Shown here in pieces: positions 1 to 8,078 of a DNA stretch of 56,816 bases. Within the stretch, counting starts at the first letter, position 1. The number at the start of each line of letters is the position of its first letter. Origin of the DNA: Lachnospiraceae bacterium (GTDB taxonomy: Bacteria; Bacillota; Clostridia; Lachnospirales; Lachnospiraceae); assembly GCA_017618195.1 (NCBI GenBank), contig JAFZUW010000039.1, forward strand, positions 1-56,816, in the 5' to 3' direction. Below the pieces are notes generated by a model, which saw only the letters and a program-made list of their open reading frames with translations, was not told where the DNA came from and did no database searches. Position numbers and translations under genes: made by a program.

Positions 1-1679
1 ACCTTCTTGATGGAAGGATTCTCGTGAGACTTACGAAGCGTCTTAGCAGCGTCGTTGTCATAGAGAGCCTTAGCGCGGAGACCGCGTACGTCTACGAAGT
101 TGCGAACCTCGGAATCAACAAGAGGCTGTCCGCCGCCGTTGATGCAGCCGCCCGGACAAGCCATGATCTCGATGAAGGTGTACGGCGAAGTGCCGGCCTT
201 GATCTGATCCATGATGATACGAGCATTGCTGAGAGAGGATGCAACAGCAACCTTAACTTCAAGATCGCCGACCTTATAGGTAGCTTCCTTGATGCCTTCC
301 ATACCGCGGACTTCCTTGAACTCAACATTGGTAAGTTCCTTACCGGTGATAACTTCAACTGCGGTACGAAGAGCTGCTTCCATAACACCGCCGGTAGCAC
401 CGAAGATAACTGCCGCACCGGTGGACTCGCCGAGCGGATCGTCGAACTCGCCGTCCGGAAGGGCTGCGAAATCGATGTCGTTACGCTTGATCATGCGGGC
501 AAGCTCACGAGTCGTAATGGAGATATCAACATCCGGAAGTCCCGGAACTGCGCTCTGGTCTCTCGTAACCTCGAACTTCTTCGCGGTACAAGGCATAACG
601 CCTACGCAAACGATCTTAGCGGGATCGATACCCATCTTCTGTGCGTAGTAGGTCTTAACGGTAGCACCGAACATCTGCTGAGGAGACTTGCAGCTCGAGA
701 GATGTGCGATCTGATCCGGATAATAGGTCTCGCAGAACTTAACCCAACCGGGTGAGCAGGAGGTGATCATCGGAAGAACGCCGCCCTTGGTTACACGCTC
801 AACGAGCTCGGTTGCTTCCTCAACGATCGTAAGGTCTGCTGCAAAATCGGTATCGAATACCTTGTCAAAGCCGAGTGCACGAAGTGCGGTAGCAAGCTTG
901 CCCTCAACGTCGGTTCCGATCGGCATACCGAATTCCTCGCCGAGCGTAGCACGTACGGACGGAGCAGGCTGTACAACAACGATCTTCTCGGGATCTGCAA
1001 GAGCTTCCTCAACCTTGTAGGTATCGTCTTTCTCGTAAAGGGCGCCGGTAGGACATGCAACGATACACTGTCCGCAGTGTACGCAGCTCGTCTCGGCAAG
1101 GCCCATGTCAAATGCGCTGCCGATGAAGGATGCGAAACCACGGTTGTTCGGTCCGATTACGGCAATGCCCTGTACCTTCTCGCACGCGCCTACGCAGCGG
1201 CGGCAAAGTACACATTTGTTGTTATCACGTACCATATGTACGGCGGAAGTATCCTTTTCATACTCGGGACGGAATCCCTCGTAAAGCTTCTCATCTTCCA
1301 CGCCGAGCTCGTTACAGAGCTTCTGGAGTTCGCATTTGCCGCTGCGTACGCAGGAGAGACACTTGCGGTCGTGGGTGGAAAGGATGAGCTGCAAAGTCTT
1401 TCTTCTGGAATCCAGAACCTTCGCGCTGTTCGTCTTGATCTCTGCACCCTCATCGGAAGCAGCAAGCGGATACATGCAGGCAGCTACCAGTCCGCGAGCC
1501 TTGGTAGACTCAACGAGACAGATACGGCAGTCACCGACTTCATTGGTATCACGAAGGAAGCACAGCGTCGGGATCTTTACGCCCGCCTTATGGGCAGCGT
1601 CCAGGATCGTTGTTCCTTCCGGAACGGACACCGGGATTCCGTTAACTTTCACATTAACCATTTTAATTTCATCTGCCAT
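1..1679 (-). CDS. hydA: [FeFe] hydrogenase catalytic subunit, 3' end cut by window edge
   Basis: Cytoplasmic iron hydrogenase that makes or oxidises H2, here as the catalytic subunit of an NADH-linked, probably electron-bifurcating complex. The visible 559 residues start with a [2Fe-2S] domain (C40, C51, C54) and continue through 4Fe-4S ferredoxin domains. The H-cluster motifs are all present: TSCSPGW (C308), MPCTAKKFE (about 366), FGATGGVMEA (about 425) and MACPGGCINGGGQP (about 507). Only roughly the last 20 residues should be missing, because the reading frame runs off the left edge at RKSHENPSIKK, close to the usual C-terminus. The ATG at 1679 follows GGAAGGAAACAACT, and the gap to hydB is 14 nt, so this is the third gene of one operon. 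The first H-cluster motif has Ser where some enzymes have a second Cys, a common variant. Confidence 0.95.
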   Translation of the reverse strand, partial: MADEIKMVNVKVNGIPVSVPEGTTILDAAHKAGVKIPTLCFLRDTNEVGDCRICLVESTKARGLVAACMYPLAASDEGAEIKTNSAKVLDSRRKTLQLILSTHDRKCLSCVRSGKCELQKLCNELGVEDEKLYEGFRPEYEKDTSAVHMVRDNNKCVLCRRCVGACEKVQGIAVIGPNNRGFASFIGSAFDMGLAETSCVHCGQCIVACPTGALYEKDDTYKVEEALADPEKIVVVQPAPSVRATLGEEFGMPIGTDVEGKLATALRALGFDKVFDTDFAADLTIVEEATELVERVTKGGVLPMITSCSPGWVKFCETYYPDQIAHLSSCKSPQQMFGATVKTYYAQKMGIDPAKIVCVGVMPCTAKKFEVTRDQSAVPGLPDVDISITTRELARMIKRNDIDFAALPDGEFDDPLGESTGAAVIFGATGGVMEAALRTAVEVITGKELTNVEFKEVRGMEGIKEATYKVGDLEVKVAVASSLSNARIIMDQIKAGTSPYTFIEIMACPGGCINGGGQPLVDSEVRNFVDVRGLRAKALYDNDAAKTLRKSHENPSIKK

Positions 1680-1693
1680 AGTTGTTTCCTTCC

Positions 1694-3610
1694 TTATTGT
1701 TTACTGATTGCCTTGAACTTACAGTTCGCCATGCAGGCGCCGCACTTCACGCACTTAGCGGAATCGATCGCCATCGAAGCGAGCTTGTGGCCGGGAGCGA
1801 TGTAATCGGTTCTCGTGATTGCATCTGCCGGGCAGTTCTTAGCACAGAGACCGCAGCCGATACACTTGTCCGCATCGATCTTGAACTGAAGGAGATCCTT
1901 ACATACGCCTGCAGGACACTTCTTGTCAACGATGTGTGCAATGTACTCGTCACGGAAGTAACGGAGTGTGGAAATGATCGGGTTCGGAGCGGTCTGGCCG
2001 AGTGCGCAGAGAGAACTCTTCTGCAGATGAGCGGCAAGCTTCTCCAAACGATCCAGATCATCCATCGTTGCCTGACCCTTGGTAATCTTCTCGAGGATCT
2101 CGAGCATACGTCTCGTACCGATACGGCACGGTGCGCATTTACCGCAGGACTCGTCAACGGTGAACTCAAGGAAGAACTTGGCGATATCAACCATACAGTT
2201 GTCTTCGTCCATTACGATAAGTCCGCCGGAACCCATCATGGAACCGATTGCGATCAGGTTATCGTAATCCATCGGAACGTCCATCTGAGATGCAGGAATG
2301 CATCCGCCGGAAGGACCGCCGGTCTGAGCAGCCTTGAACTTCTTGCCGTTCGGAACGCCGCCGCCGATTTCTTCAACAACTTCACGGAGCGTGGTACCCA
2401 TCGGGATCTCAACGAGACCGGTGTTCTGAATCTTACCGCCGAGTGCGAATACCTTGGTACCCTTACTCTTCTCGGTTCCCATTGCTGCGAACCATTCCGG
2501 TCCCTTCATGATGATCTGAGGAATGTTCGCCCAGGTCTCAACGTTGTTGAGGATGGTAGGACGCTCAAACAGACCCTTAACAGCCGGGAACGGAGGTCTC
2601 GGTCTGGGCTCACCGCGGTTACCTTCGATGGAGGTCATAAGAGCGGTTTCCTCACCGCAGACAAATGCGCCTGCACCGAGACGAAGACCGATATCAAACT
2701 TGAATCCGGTGCCGAGGATGTTGTCGCCGAGCAAGCCGTACTCTCTCGCCTGCTTGATGGCGATCTCGAGACGCTGTACTGCGATCGGGTACTCAGCACG
2801 AACGTAAATGTAACCCTGGGAAGAACCGATGGTGTAACCGGCAATAGCCATTGCCTCAAGTACTACATGGGGGTCGCCCTCAAGTACGGAACGATCCATG
2901 AATGCACCCGGGTCACCTTCGTCGGCGTTACAGCAGACATACTTCTGGTCAGCCTTGTTGGCCTTTGCGAACATCCACTTACGTCCGGTCGGGAAACCTG
3001 CGCCGCCGCGGCCGCGGAGTCCGGAATCCAAGAGAATCTGGATAACGTCGTCGGGAGTCTTCTCGGTAAGAACCTTGGCAAGAGCCTGATAACCGCCGGT
3101 ACCGATGTACTCGTCGATGTTCTCGGGATCGATAACACCGCAGTTACGAAGCGCTACACGGTTCTGCTTCTTGTAGAAATCCGTCTCATGCATCGAGATG
3201 ATGCCGTTCGGGGTAACCGTCTTCTCATAAAGATACTTGGTTACGATGTTACCGTTTACGAGATGCTCGGTAACGATCTCCGGAACATGCTCAATTGCCA
3301 TGTTGGCATAGAAAGCAGCTTCGGGATAAATGATAACGATCGGGCCGAGTGCGCACAGACCGTGACAGCCGGTACGAACAACGCAAACATCGTTCTCGAT
3401 CCCGTTCTTCTTAATTTCTTCGTTAAATGCGACAATAATGTCTTCACTGTGGGAGGAAGTACAGCCGGTACCGCCGCATACAAGGACATGATGCTTGTAA
3501 TTCTTGCCCTGTGCACTCAAATCGGCAATCTTGGCTTCGCCCTCGCGGCGCATCGCAACGATGCCTTCCTGCTCCGCCTTAATCCTGTTTAATTCCGTAA
3601 TGGATATCAT
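1694..3610 (-). CDS. hydB: NADH-binding hydrogenase subunit, NuoF/HndC/HydB type
   Basis: Flavoprotein subunit (638 aa) that exchanges electrons between NADH and the iron-sulfur chain of the hydrogenase. Visible in order: an N-terminal thioredoxin-like [2Fe-2S] domain (CGGTGC at 45-50), the NADH/FMN region with GRGGAGFPTGRKW (about 200) and CNADEGDPGAFMDR, an SLBB region, the NuoF 4Fe-4S site CGKCAPC (from about 489, with a later C), and two C-terminal 4Fe-4S ferredoxin motifs (CIGCGLCAKNC and CVKCGACMANC, last 56 residues). The ATG at 3610 is chosen because AGGAGG lies 7 nt upstream; a 14-codon extension would overlap hydC and lacks such a site. It follows hydC by 13 nt. The additional N- and C-terminal cluster domains are typical of bifurcating enzymes, but bifurcation itself is inferred. 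Confidence 0.95.
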   Translation of the reverse strand: MISITELNRIKAEQEGIVAMRREGEAKIADLSAQGKNYKHHVLVCGGTGCTSSHSEDIIVAFNEEIKKNGIENDVCVVRTGCHGLCALGPIVIIYPEAAFYANMAIEHVPEIVTEHLVNGNIVTKYLYEKTVTPNGIISMHETDFYKKQNRVALRNCGVIDPENIDEYIGTGGYQALAKVLTEKTPDDVIQILLDSGLRGRGGAGFPTGRKWMFAKANKADQKYVCCNADEGDPGAFMDRSVLEGDPHVVLEAMAIAGYTIGSSQGYIYVRAEYPIAVQRLEIAIKQAREYGLLGDNILGTGFKFDIGLRLGAGAFVCGEETALMTSIEGNRGEPRPRPPFPAVKGLFERPTILNNVETWANIPQIIMKGPEWFAAMGTEKSKGTKVFALGGKIQNTGLVEIPMGTTLREVVEEIGGGVPNGKKFKAAQTGGPSGGCIPASQMDVPMDYDNLIAIGSMMGSGGLIVMDEDNCMVDIAKFFLEFTVDESCGKCAPCRIGTRRMLEILEKITKGQATMDDLDRLEKLAAHLQKSSLCALGQTAPNPIISTLRYFRDEYIAHIVDKKCPAGVCKDLLQFKIDADKCIGCGLCAKNCPADAITRTDYIAPGHKLASMAIDSAKCVKCGACMANCKFKAISKQ

Positions 3611-3623
3611 TTGCGTCCTCCTG

Positions 3624-4118
3624 TTACTCGTATTTTGCAAGGATCTCGTCAAGCTTGTCTACGGTGAGCTTTCCGTAAACTTCGCCGTTGATCGTCATGA
3701 CAGGTGCAAGTCCGCAGGCGCCGATACAACGGCATGCATCCAATGAGAACTTGCCGTCCGGCGTACACTGTCCGCCTTCAATTCCGAGTTTCTCGCTAAG
3801 CTTGTTGTAGATGTCACCTGATCCTTTTACGTAGCAGGCTGTACCAAGGCATACGGAAATAGCGTATTTTCCCTTCGGATAGAGAGAAAACTGCGCGTAG
3901 AAGGTAACAACACCGTAAACCTTCTCCAACGGGATCCCGGTTTCATCGGAGATCATCTTCTGAACTTCGATCGGCAGATAACCGTAAATGTCCTGTGCTT
4001 TCTGCAGAATCGGCATCAGCGCGCCCCGCTCATCCTTAAGCTCACGAATAACTTGCAACAACTGTTGCTTCTGTTCTTCAGTTCCACGGAAAGGAACTGT
4101 CTTTTTGTCAGCGCCCAT
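3624..4118 (-). CDS. hydC: NuoE-like [2Fe-2S] hydrogenase subunit (HydC/HndA)
   Basis: Small electron-transfer subunit (164 aa) of the NAD-dependent hydrogenase, homologous to the 24 kDa subunit of complex I. After a helical N-terminal part (LQVIRELKDERGALMPILQKA), the thioredoxin-like domain carries the four ligands as CLGTAC (about 98-103) and CRCIGAC (about 137-143), with VYGVVTFYAQFS between, all standard for the family. It is the first gene of hydC-hydB-hydA; the ATG at 4118 has a strong AAGGAGG 7 nt upstream. A separate HndB-type ferredoxin gene is absent; an equivalent domain is fused to HydB. Confidence 0.95.
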   Translation of the reverse strand: MGADKKTVPFRGTEEQKQQLLQVIRELKDERGALMPILQKAQDIYGYLPIEVQKMISDETGIPLEKVYGVVTFYAQFSLYPKGKYAISVCLGTACYVKGSGDIYNKLSEKLGIEGGQCTPDGKFSLDACRCIGACGLAPVMTINGEVYGKLTVDKLDEILAKYE

Positions 4119-4151
4119 TGAGCGTCCTCCTTTACATAATTAGTTAATCGT

Positions 4152-4180
4152 ATTCTATCACTAAAGAGGGTGGAATTCCA
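4152..4180 (-). promoter_or_regulatory. Possible hydCBA promoter
   Basis: On the minus strand TGGAAT (4180-4175) and TAGAAT (4157-4152) are separated by 17 nt, about 34 nt upstream of the hydC start. The -10 is good and the -35 weak (3 of 6). Confidence 0.35.
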
Positions 4181-4233
4181 GCAGTTTTTCCGCCAAAAGG
4201 GCGGTTTTCACATTGTTTTTTTATTTAATTCAT

Positions 4234-4247
4234 GTATACATGTATAC
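4234..4247. promoter_or_regulatory. Perfect 14-bp palindrome upstream of the hydrogenase operon
   Basis: GTATACATGTATAC is a perfect inverted repeat 116 bp upstream of the hydC start and upstream of the possible promoter. It looks like a dimeric-regulator site. It does not resemble the Rex consensus (TTGTTAA-N4-TTAACAA). The rest of the 4119-4363 gap is AT-rich; a second short inverted repeat, TGTCA/TGACA, lies around 4337-4353. Confidence 0.4.
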
Positions 4248-4363
4248 CGCATTGTATTTGTCAGATTAAAGATTTCTCCGGTGTAAATTTTCAGAATATT
4301 TTATCCAATTTAATTGTGCTTTCCGTTGCGGAAAATGTCACTTAAAATGACATTACTCCGTAA

Positions 4364-4396
4364 CAAAAAGGAAGCCGCTCTTTTCCTGCGGCTTCC
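4364..4396 (-). terminator. Terminator of the CarD-like gene
   Basis: A perfect 9-bp stem GGAAGCCGC/GCGGCTTCC with a 9-nt loop is followed on the minus strand by TTTTTG. It lies 94 nt past the CarD-like stop codon. Confidence 0.85.
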
Positions 4397-4490
4397 GTAT
4401 CTTTCTTTTGTATTTCGGGGCTGCCGATACGTTGTACGGTTGTATAACGCATCCGTAACGCTCCCCTTCCGGACGAATGTATTTTATTGT

Positions 4491-4994
4491 TTAAGCCTCG
4501 TCATGTACCTGTTTCATTACATATTCCTTGGCTTCCTGTTTGCTCATGTCAAGCGAGATCGCAAGCTCTCCGAGGAGCCCGTCTTCCGCCATTTTGAAGT
4601 ATTTTTCATCGCTGGAGGTCGTCTTTTTGCCCTGGGCGAGACGCTTCGCCCTGCGCTCGTCGATCGTCTTAATGATCCGTACGAGATCTTCGCACTTTCC
4701 GGAACGGATCGCGTCGCGGTACTCCTGTTCGCGGCGCTTGTCTTCCATCTCGCCGAGGCTCTTAATCTTGTTGATCCCGGAGATCAGTTTCTCTGCTTCG
4801 CTTCTGGTAAGGATCGGACGGATCATCACCTTCGGGTTGTCGACAGGCGAGTAAATCGTGCTTCTCGTGTAGCACGTCGTCAGCGTATAGTAGTCCCGGT
4901 CGCCGGATGCGGACATGCCGGAAAGAGGTCCGATTTTCTCGACCCTGCATGCTCCGTTGCTTCCGTGAATTACATAATCGCCGACCTGAAACAT
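4491..4994 (-). CDS. CarD/CdnL-family transcription regulator
   Basis: A 167-aa protein of the CarD family, whose members bind the RNA polymerase beta subunit and stabilise open promoter complexes. The N-terminal RNA-polymerase-interacting Tudor-like part starts FQVGDYVIHGSNGACRVEKI and continues to about residue 60. The C-terminal half is a helical bundle rich in Lys, Arg and Glu (SEAEKLISGINKIKSLGEME and onward), the DNA-binding part in relatives. Length fits the family. It stands alone between two terminator or promoter regions, with an AAGGAG-type ribosome site upstream of the ATG at 4994. The direct targets cannot be inferred from the sequence. Confidence 0.88.
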   Translation of the reverse strand: MFQVGDYVIHGSNGACRVEKIGPLSGMSASGDRDYYTLTTCYTRSTIYSPVDNPKVMIRPILTRSEAEKLISGINKIKSLGEMEDKRREQEYRDAIRSGKCEDLVRIIKTIDERRAKRLAQGKKTTSSDEKYFKMAEDGLLGELAISLDMSKQEAKEYVMKQVHDEA

Positions 4995-5097
4995 TTCTTA
5001 CTCCTTCTTGTGATGTGCCCGGACATACACTCAAAAAACGGTGTGTAACCGGCGGAAAACCGACGAATTTCGGGCAAACCCAATTGCCTCCATATAC

Positions 5098-5126
5098 ATA
5101 TTAGCACAAGAAAAAGAAAAATGTAA
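5098..5126 (-). promoter_or_regulatory. Likely promoter of the CarD-like gene
   Basis: On the minus strand TTACAT (5126-5121) is followed after 17 nt by TAATAT (5103-5098), about 104 nt upstream of the start codon. Confidence 0.5.
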
Positions 5127-5178
5127 GTCTTTTTTCTCATTTTCCGCAAATAGTCTGATAATTCAGAATTTAATATGG

Positions 5179-5207
5179 TTGTCACCGTGTGCAATGTATG
5201 ATAAACT
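5179..5207 (+). promoter_or_regulatory. Likely promoter of the nucleosidase/SPL-like operon
   Basis: TTGTCA (5179-5184), 17-nt spacer, TAAACT (5202-5207). A GC-rich hairpin, CGCCGGC/GCCGGCG (5218-5242), follows in the presumed 5' leader before the GGGAGG ribosome site. Confidence 0.5.
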
Positions 5208-5269
5208 GAAGGGCAGGCGCCGGCTCTTATATCCTGCCGGCGTTATCCATTCCGATTCGGGAGGCAATC

Positions 5270-6094
5270 ATGCTCTACCTTTTTACGGCAATTCATCCGG
5301 AAGCCGCGCCGGTCGTCTCGCATTACGCGATGCAGAAGACAGGCGGGCATTTCGGCAGCATATACCGAAGCGATGAAGCGGTTCTGGTCCTTACGGGAAG
5401 CGGTCCCGTGCAGACTGCCGCAGCAGTCGCGGAGGCGCTTTCCTGCTGCCCTCCCGGTGAAAACGATATTCTTGTAAATCTCGGAATCTGCGGTGCTCCG
5501 GACGGGTATACGGCCGGGCAGTGCTTCCGTATCCATAAGCTTACCGATGCCGGTTCGGGAAGGGATTTCTATCCGGACATCATGATGCCCTCGGCGTTTC
5601 CGGAAGCCGCACTCGTAACGGTTTCAAAACCCTGCCCCGCTCCGGAAACACTTGTTGACATGGAGGGCGCGGCCTTTTATATGACCGCTTCGAAACTTGT
5701 TTCTTCGGACCGGATATTTGTTTACAAGATTGTTTCGGACCACGGCACGGACGCCGCGGTTCTTACCCCGCAGAGGGTTACGGAGCTTGTCGGAAACGTG
5801 CTTCAAGGGATTCTTTCGGAAGCGGAACAATACGCTTCCGCTTTGCCGAAACAGCCCGCATTAAGCGCGGAAGCACAGGCTGCCGCGGAAAAGCTCTGCG
5901 AATACCTGGACGCTTCCGTTACCATGAAAAGCGAAATCATGAAACTTGCCTTCTATCTGGAACTTCGCGGTGCAGACGCCGCGGAAACGATCCGAAGCTT
6001 TCTCTCCGAAGAAGGGCTTTCGGATCCTTCCGGACTCCGCAGAAAGGAGGGCAAGCATGTGCTTAAACAGTTCCGGCAATACTGCCTTCGATAA
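5270..6094 (+). CDS. Nucleoside phosphorylase/nucleosidase-like protein (MTA/SAH nucleosidase superfamily)
   Basis: A 274-aa member of the PNP/UDP phosphorylase superfamily, which cleaves N-glycosidic bonds of nucleosides. VDMEGAA (E132) and SDHGTDA (D157) match the purine-binding Glu and catalytic Asp of MTA/SAH nucleosidases. Residues 1-195 form the enzyme-like part; residues 200-274 add a charged helical tail not found in standard nucleosidases. GGGAGG sits 5 nt before the ATG. Its last 38 bp overlap the radical SAM gene, so the products are probably co-translated. A role in removing 5'-deoxyadenosine or a related SAM by-product is an attractive inference from this pairing. The true substrate is not shown by the sequence. 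Confidence 0.75.
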   Translation: MLYLFTAIHPEAAPVVSHYAMQKTGGHFGSIYRSDEAVLVLTGSGPVQTAAAVAEALSCCPPGENDILVNLGICGAPDGYTAGQCFRIHKLTDAGSGRDFYPDIMMPSAFPEAALVTVSKPCPAPETLVDMEGAAFYMTASKLVSSDRIFVYKIVSDHGTDAAVLTPQRVTELVGNVLQGILSEAEQYASALPKQPALSAEAQAAAEKLCEYLDASVTMKSEIMKLAFYLELRGADAAETIRSFLSEEGLSDPSGLRRKEGKHVLKQFRQYCLR

Positions 6095-7148
6095 GACCGG
6101 TACCGCCTGCCCCGAGACCGGAAACAGGCCCGCTCTTCGCAGGGCATTGTCCCGCGTCTATGTGGAGGAAGGCGCGTATGCTTACGAGAGGACACAGTCG
6201 ATACTCGGGAGGCTCCCCGGCAGTACGGTCATTCCGATAAAGGATTATAAAAACGTATTCAACCGCCCGAACCAGCCTGCCGCCATGCAGAAGCAGGCGC
6301 CTGCGCTGATCCTGGCCGTTTTAAAGCCGCCGTATCTGTATCCGGGCGCGGCCGTGTGTCAGGATTTCGGCGAACGGCATTTCTTTTACACTTCCTGCGT
6401 GATGAACTGCCCTTATGACTGCGAATATTGCTATCTGCAGGGCATGTACCCGTCGGGAGACATTGTAATATTCGTGAACCTCGAAGACGTGTTCCGTGAG
6501 ATTTCCGAAGTTCTGAAGGAACATCCGCTTTATCTGTGCATCAGCTTCGATACCGACCTGCCTGCCCTTGAAGGGCTCACCGGGTTTCTTTCGGACTGGA
6601 CGGATTTTGCCCGAAAGAATCCTTCGCTTCTTTTGGAGGTCCGCACGAAAAGCGCTGCGTTATCGGCGATTTCCAAACTGCCGGTAACCGGCAATATGAT
6701 CTTCGCGGTGACCGTGTCGCCTGACCGGATCAGCCGCCGCTTCGAGCACCGTACGCCTCCGCTTGCGGACCGGCTGAACCTTGCCCGCACCGCCCTCTCG
6801 CAAGGCCGTCAGGTGCGGCTCTGCTTTGATCCGATGATCCGGACCGAAGATTTCGAAACGCTTTACGGAGAGCTGTTTGAGCAGGTACGTACCTCTCTCC
6901 CGACCGAAAGGCTCCGCGACGTGAGCGTCGGAACGTTCCGCATCTCCGCGGATTATCTCAAGCGGATGCGCAGAAACCGCCCCTGCGAGGTAACCGTCTA
7001 CCCGTACACGAATACGGACGGCGTATACGGCTATGAGCCGGAACATGTACGGCAAATGCTCGCATTTGCCCGCGAAAAACTGACAGGCTTTCTTCCTAAG
7101 GAGAAAATCTTCTTCAGTGAAGAACTGCCGGAAGGACAACCGTTATGA
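6057..7148 (+). CDS. Spore photoproduct lyase-like radical SAM protein
   Basis: A 363-aa radical SAM protein of the spore photoproduct lyase (SPL) family. The cluster motif CPYDCEYC (C118, C122, C125) sits inside TSCVMNCPYDCEYCYLQG, characteristic of SPL. Family-typical stretches follow, such as VSPDRISRRFEHRTPPLADR. In classical SPL a hydrogen-donor cysteine lies in a CTSD-type motif; by eye the matching region here is CISFDTDLPALEGLTG, with Phe164 at that position and Cys161 three residues earlier. It could therefore be a divergent SPL or an SPL homologue with another substrate. The ATG at 6057 is preferred because AAGGAGG lies just upstream and a longer frame would run deep into the preceding gene. 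It overlaps the next gene by 4 nt (ATGA). Confidence 0.85.
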   Translation: MCLNSSGNTAFDKTGTACPETGNRPALRRALSRVYVEEGAYAYERTQSILGRLPGSTVIPIKDYKNVFNRPNQPAAMQKQAPALILAVLKPPYLYPGAAVCQDFGERHFFYTSCVMNCPYDCEYCYLQGMYPSGDIVIFVNLEDVFREISEVLKEHPLYLCISFDTDLPALEGLTGFLSDWTDFARKNPSLLLEVRTKSAALSAISKLPVTGNMIFAVTVSPDRISRRFEHRTPPLADRLNLARTALSQGRQVRLCFDPMIRTEDFETLYGELFEQVRTSLPTERLRDVSVGTFRISADYLKRMRRNRPCEVTVYPYTNTDGVYGYEPEHVRQMLAFAREKLTGFLPKEKIFFSEELPEGQPL

Positions 7149-7846
7149 ATACACCGATTGCACTTGTTACGGGTGCTTCGTCCGGGATCGGACGAGCCGT
7201 CAGCGAGGAACTTCTGAAAAACGGATACGAGGTATACGGGATCGGACGCACATTTGCCGCAGATGCCGATCCGGCGCTTCACAGGCTCGTCTACGACCTT
7301 CGCGATACCGAAGGGCTCCCGGCCTTTTTAAGCGAGAACGTACCGAAGCCGCTGTCGCTTCTTGTCAACTGCGCGGGTGCCGCATATTACGGGCCGCACG
7401 AGACGCTCTCTCCCGCCGCTATCCGCGAAATGGTGACGGTAAATGTGGAAGTTCCCCTTCTGCTCACAAACCGCTTCCTACGAGATCTGCGTGAGACACA
7501 GGGCGCCGTTGTGAATGTTTCGTCCGTGACCGCCAAGCAGAGCAACAACACGCACGGCTGCGCCTACGGAGCGACCAAGGCCGCGCTGTCGCATTTTTCG
7601 GAATCACTCTTTGAAGAGACAAGAAAGTCCGGCGTGCGGATCATCACGATCCATCCGGACCTGACCGACACGAATCTTTACCGTAACGCGGACTTCCGTC
7701 CCGCGGACGATCCGGAATGCGTCTTAACCGCTTCCGAGGTCGCAAAGGCAGTTATTCTCGCGGTTCAGGCAAGAGACGGACTCGCGGTTACCGACATCAC
7801 GCTCCGCCCGCAGAAGAACCGTATTATCAGAAATCCGGAGAACTGA
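7145..7846 (+). CDS. Short-chain dehydrogenase/reductase
   Basis: A 233-aa NAD(P)-dependent oxidoreductase of the SDR family. The Rossmann motif TGASSGIG starts near residue 9, NCAGAAYYG (about 76) is the NNAG-type motif, and the catalytic Ser and YGATK (YxxxK) lie at about 127-145. It is the third gene of the nucleosidase/SPL-like operon, overlapping the SPL-like gene through ATGA, so translation is coupled. A substrate cannot be read from the sequence. The context suggests a link to the radical SAM product, but simple hitch-hiking is equally possible. Confidence 0.88.
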   Translation: MNTPIALVTGASSGIGRAVSEELLKNGYEVYGIGRTFAADADPALHRLVYDLRDTEGLPAFLSENVPKPLSLLVNCAGAAYYGPHETLSPAAIREMVTVNVEVPLLLTNRFLRDLRETQGAVVNVSSVTAKQSNNTHGCAYGATKAALSHFSESLFEETRKSGVRIITIHPDLTDTNLYRNADFRPADDPECVLTASEVAKAVILAVQARDGLAVTDITLRPQKNRIIRNPEN

Positions 7847-7945
7847 CCCGCATCGTAAGAAATACGGCGGACTGCCCCCGGCGCACACCTCTTCCTGCCG
7901 CGGAAACCGCACAAAAGGCGGATCGACCCGCCCCGCACAAAAACG

Positions 7946-7988
7946 AAAAGGCTGCCTCGACGATTTTTCATCGCCGAAGCAGCCTTTT
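7946..7988 (+). terminator. Bidirectional terminator between the SDR and LemA genes
   Basis: AAAAGGCTGC (7946-7955) pairs with GCAGCCTTTT (7979-7988), with an inner partial stem. A/T tracts on both sides let it end transcripts from both converging units. Confidence 0.85.
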
Positions 7989-8078
7989 ACACAGTAATAT
8001 GATAACCCCCCATTCCGGCACCTATGCCGGAACGCACCGGCCGAAACCGTCCGGGCGTTTCCCCCTCAAAAAAACCGA

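Noticed and set aside
1682-3592. 636-codon open frame on the plus strand
   Set aside because: It lies antisense to hydB, whose cluster and nucleotide motifs are all intact; the translation resembles no known protein and is a mirror of codon bias.
4234-4247. Rex operator
   Set aside because: The palindrome does not match TTGTTAA-N4-TTAACAA.
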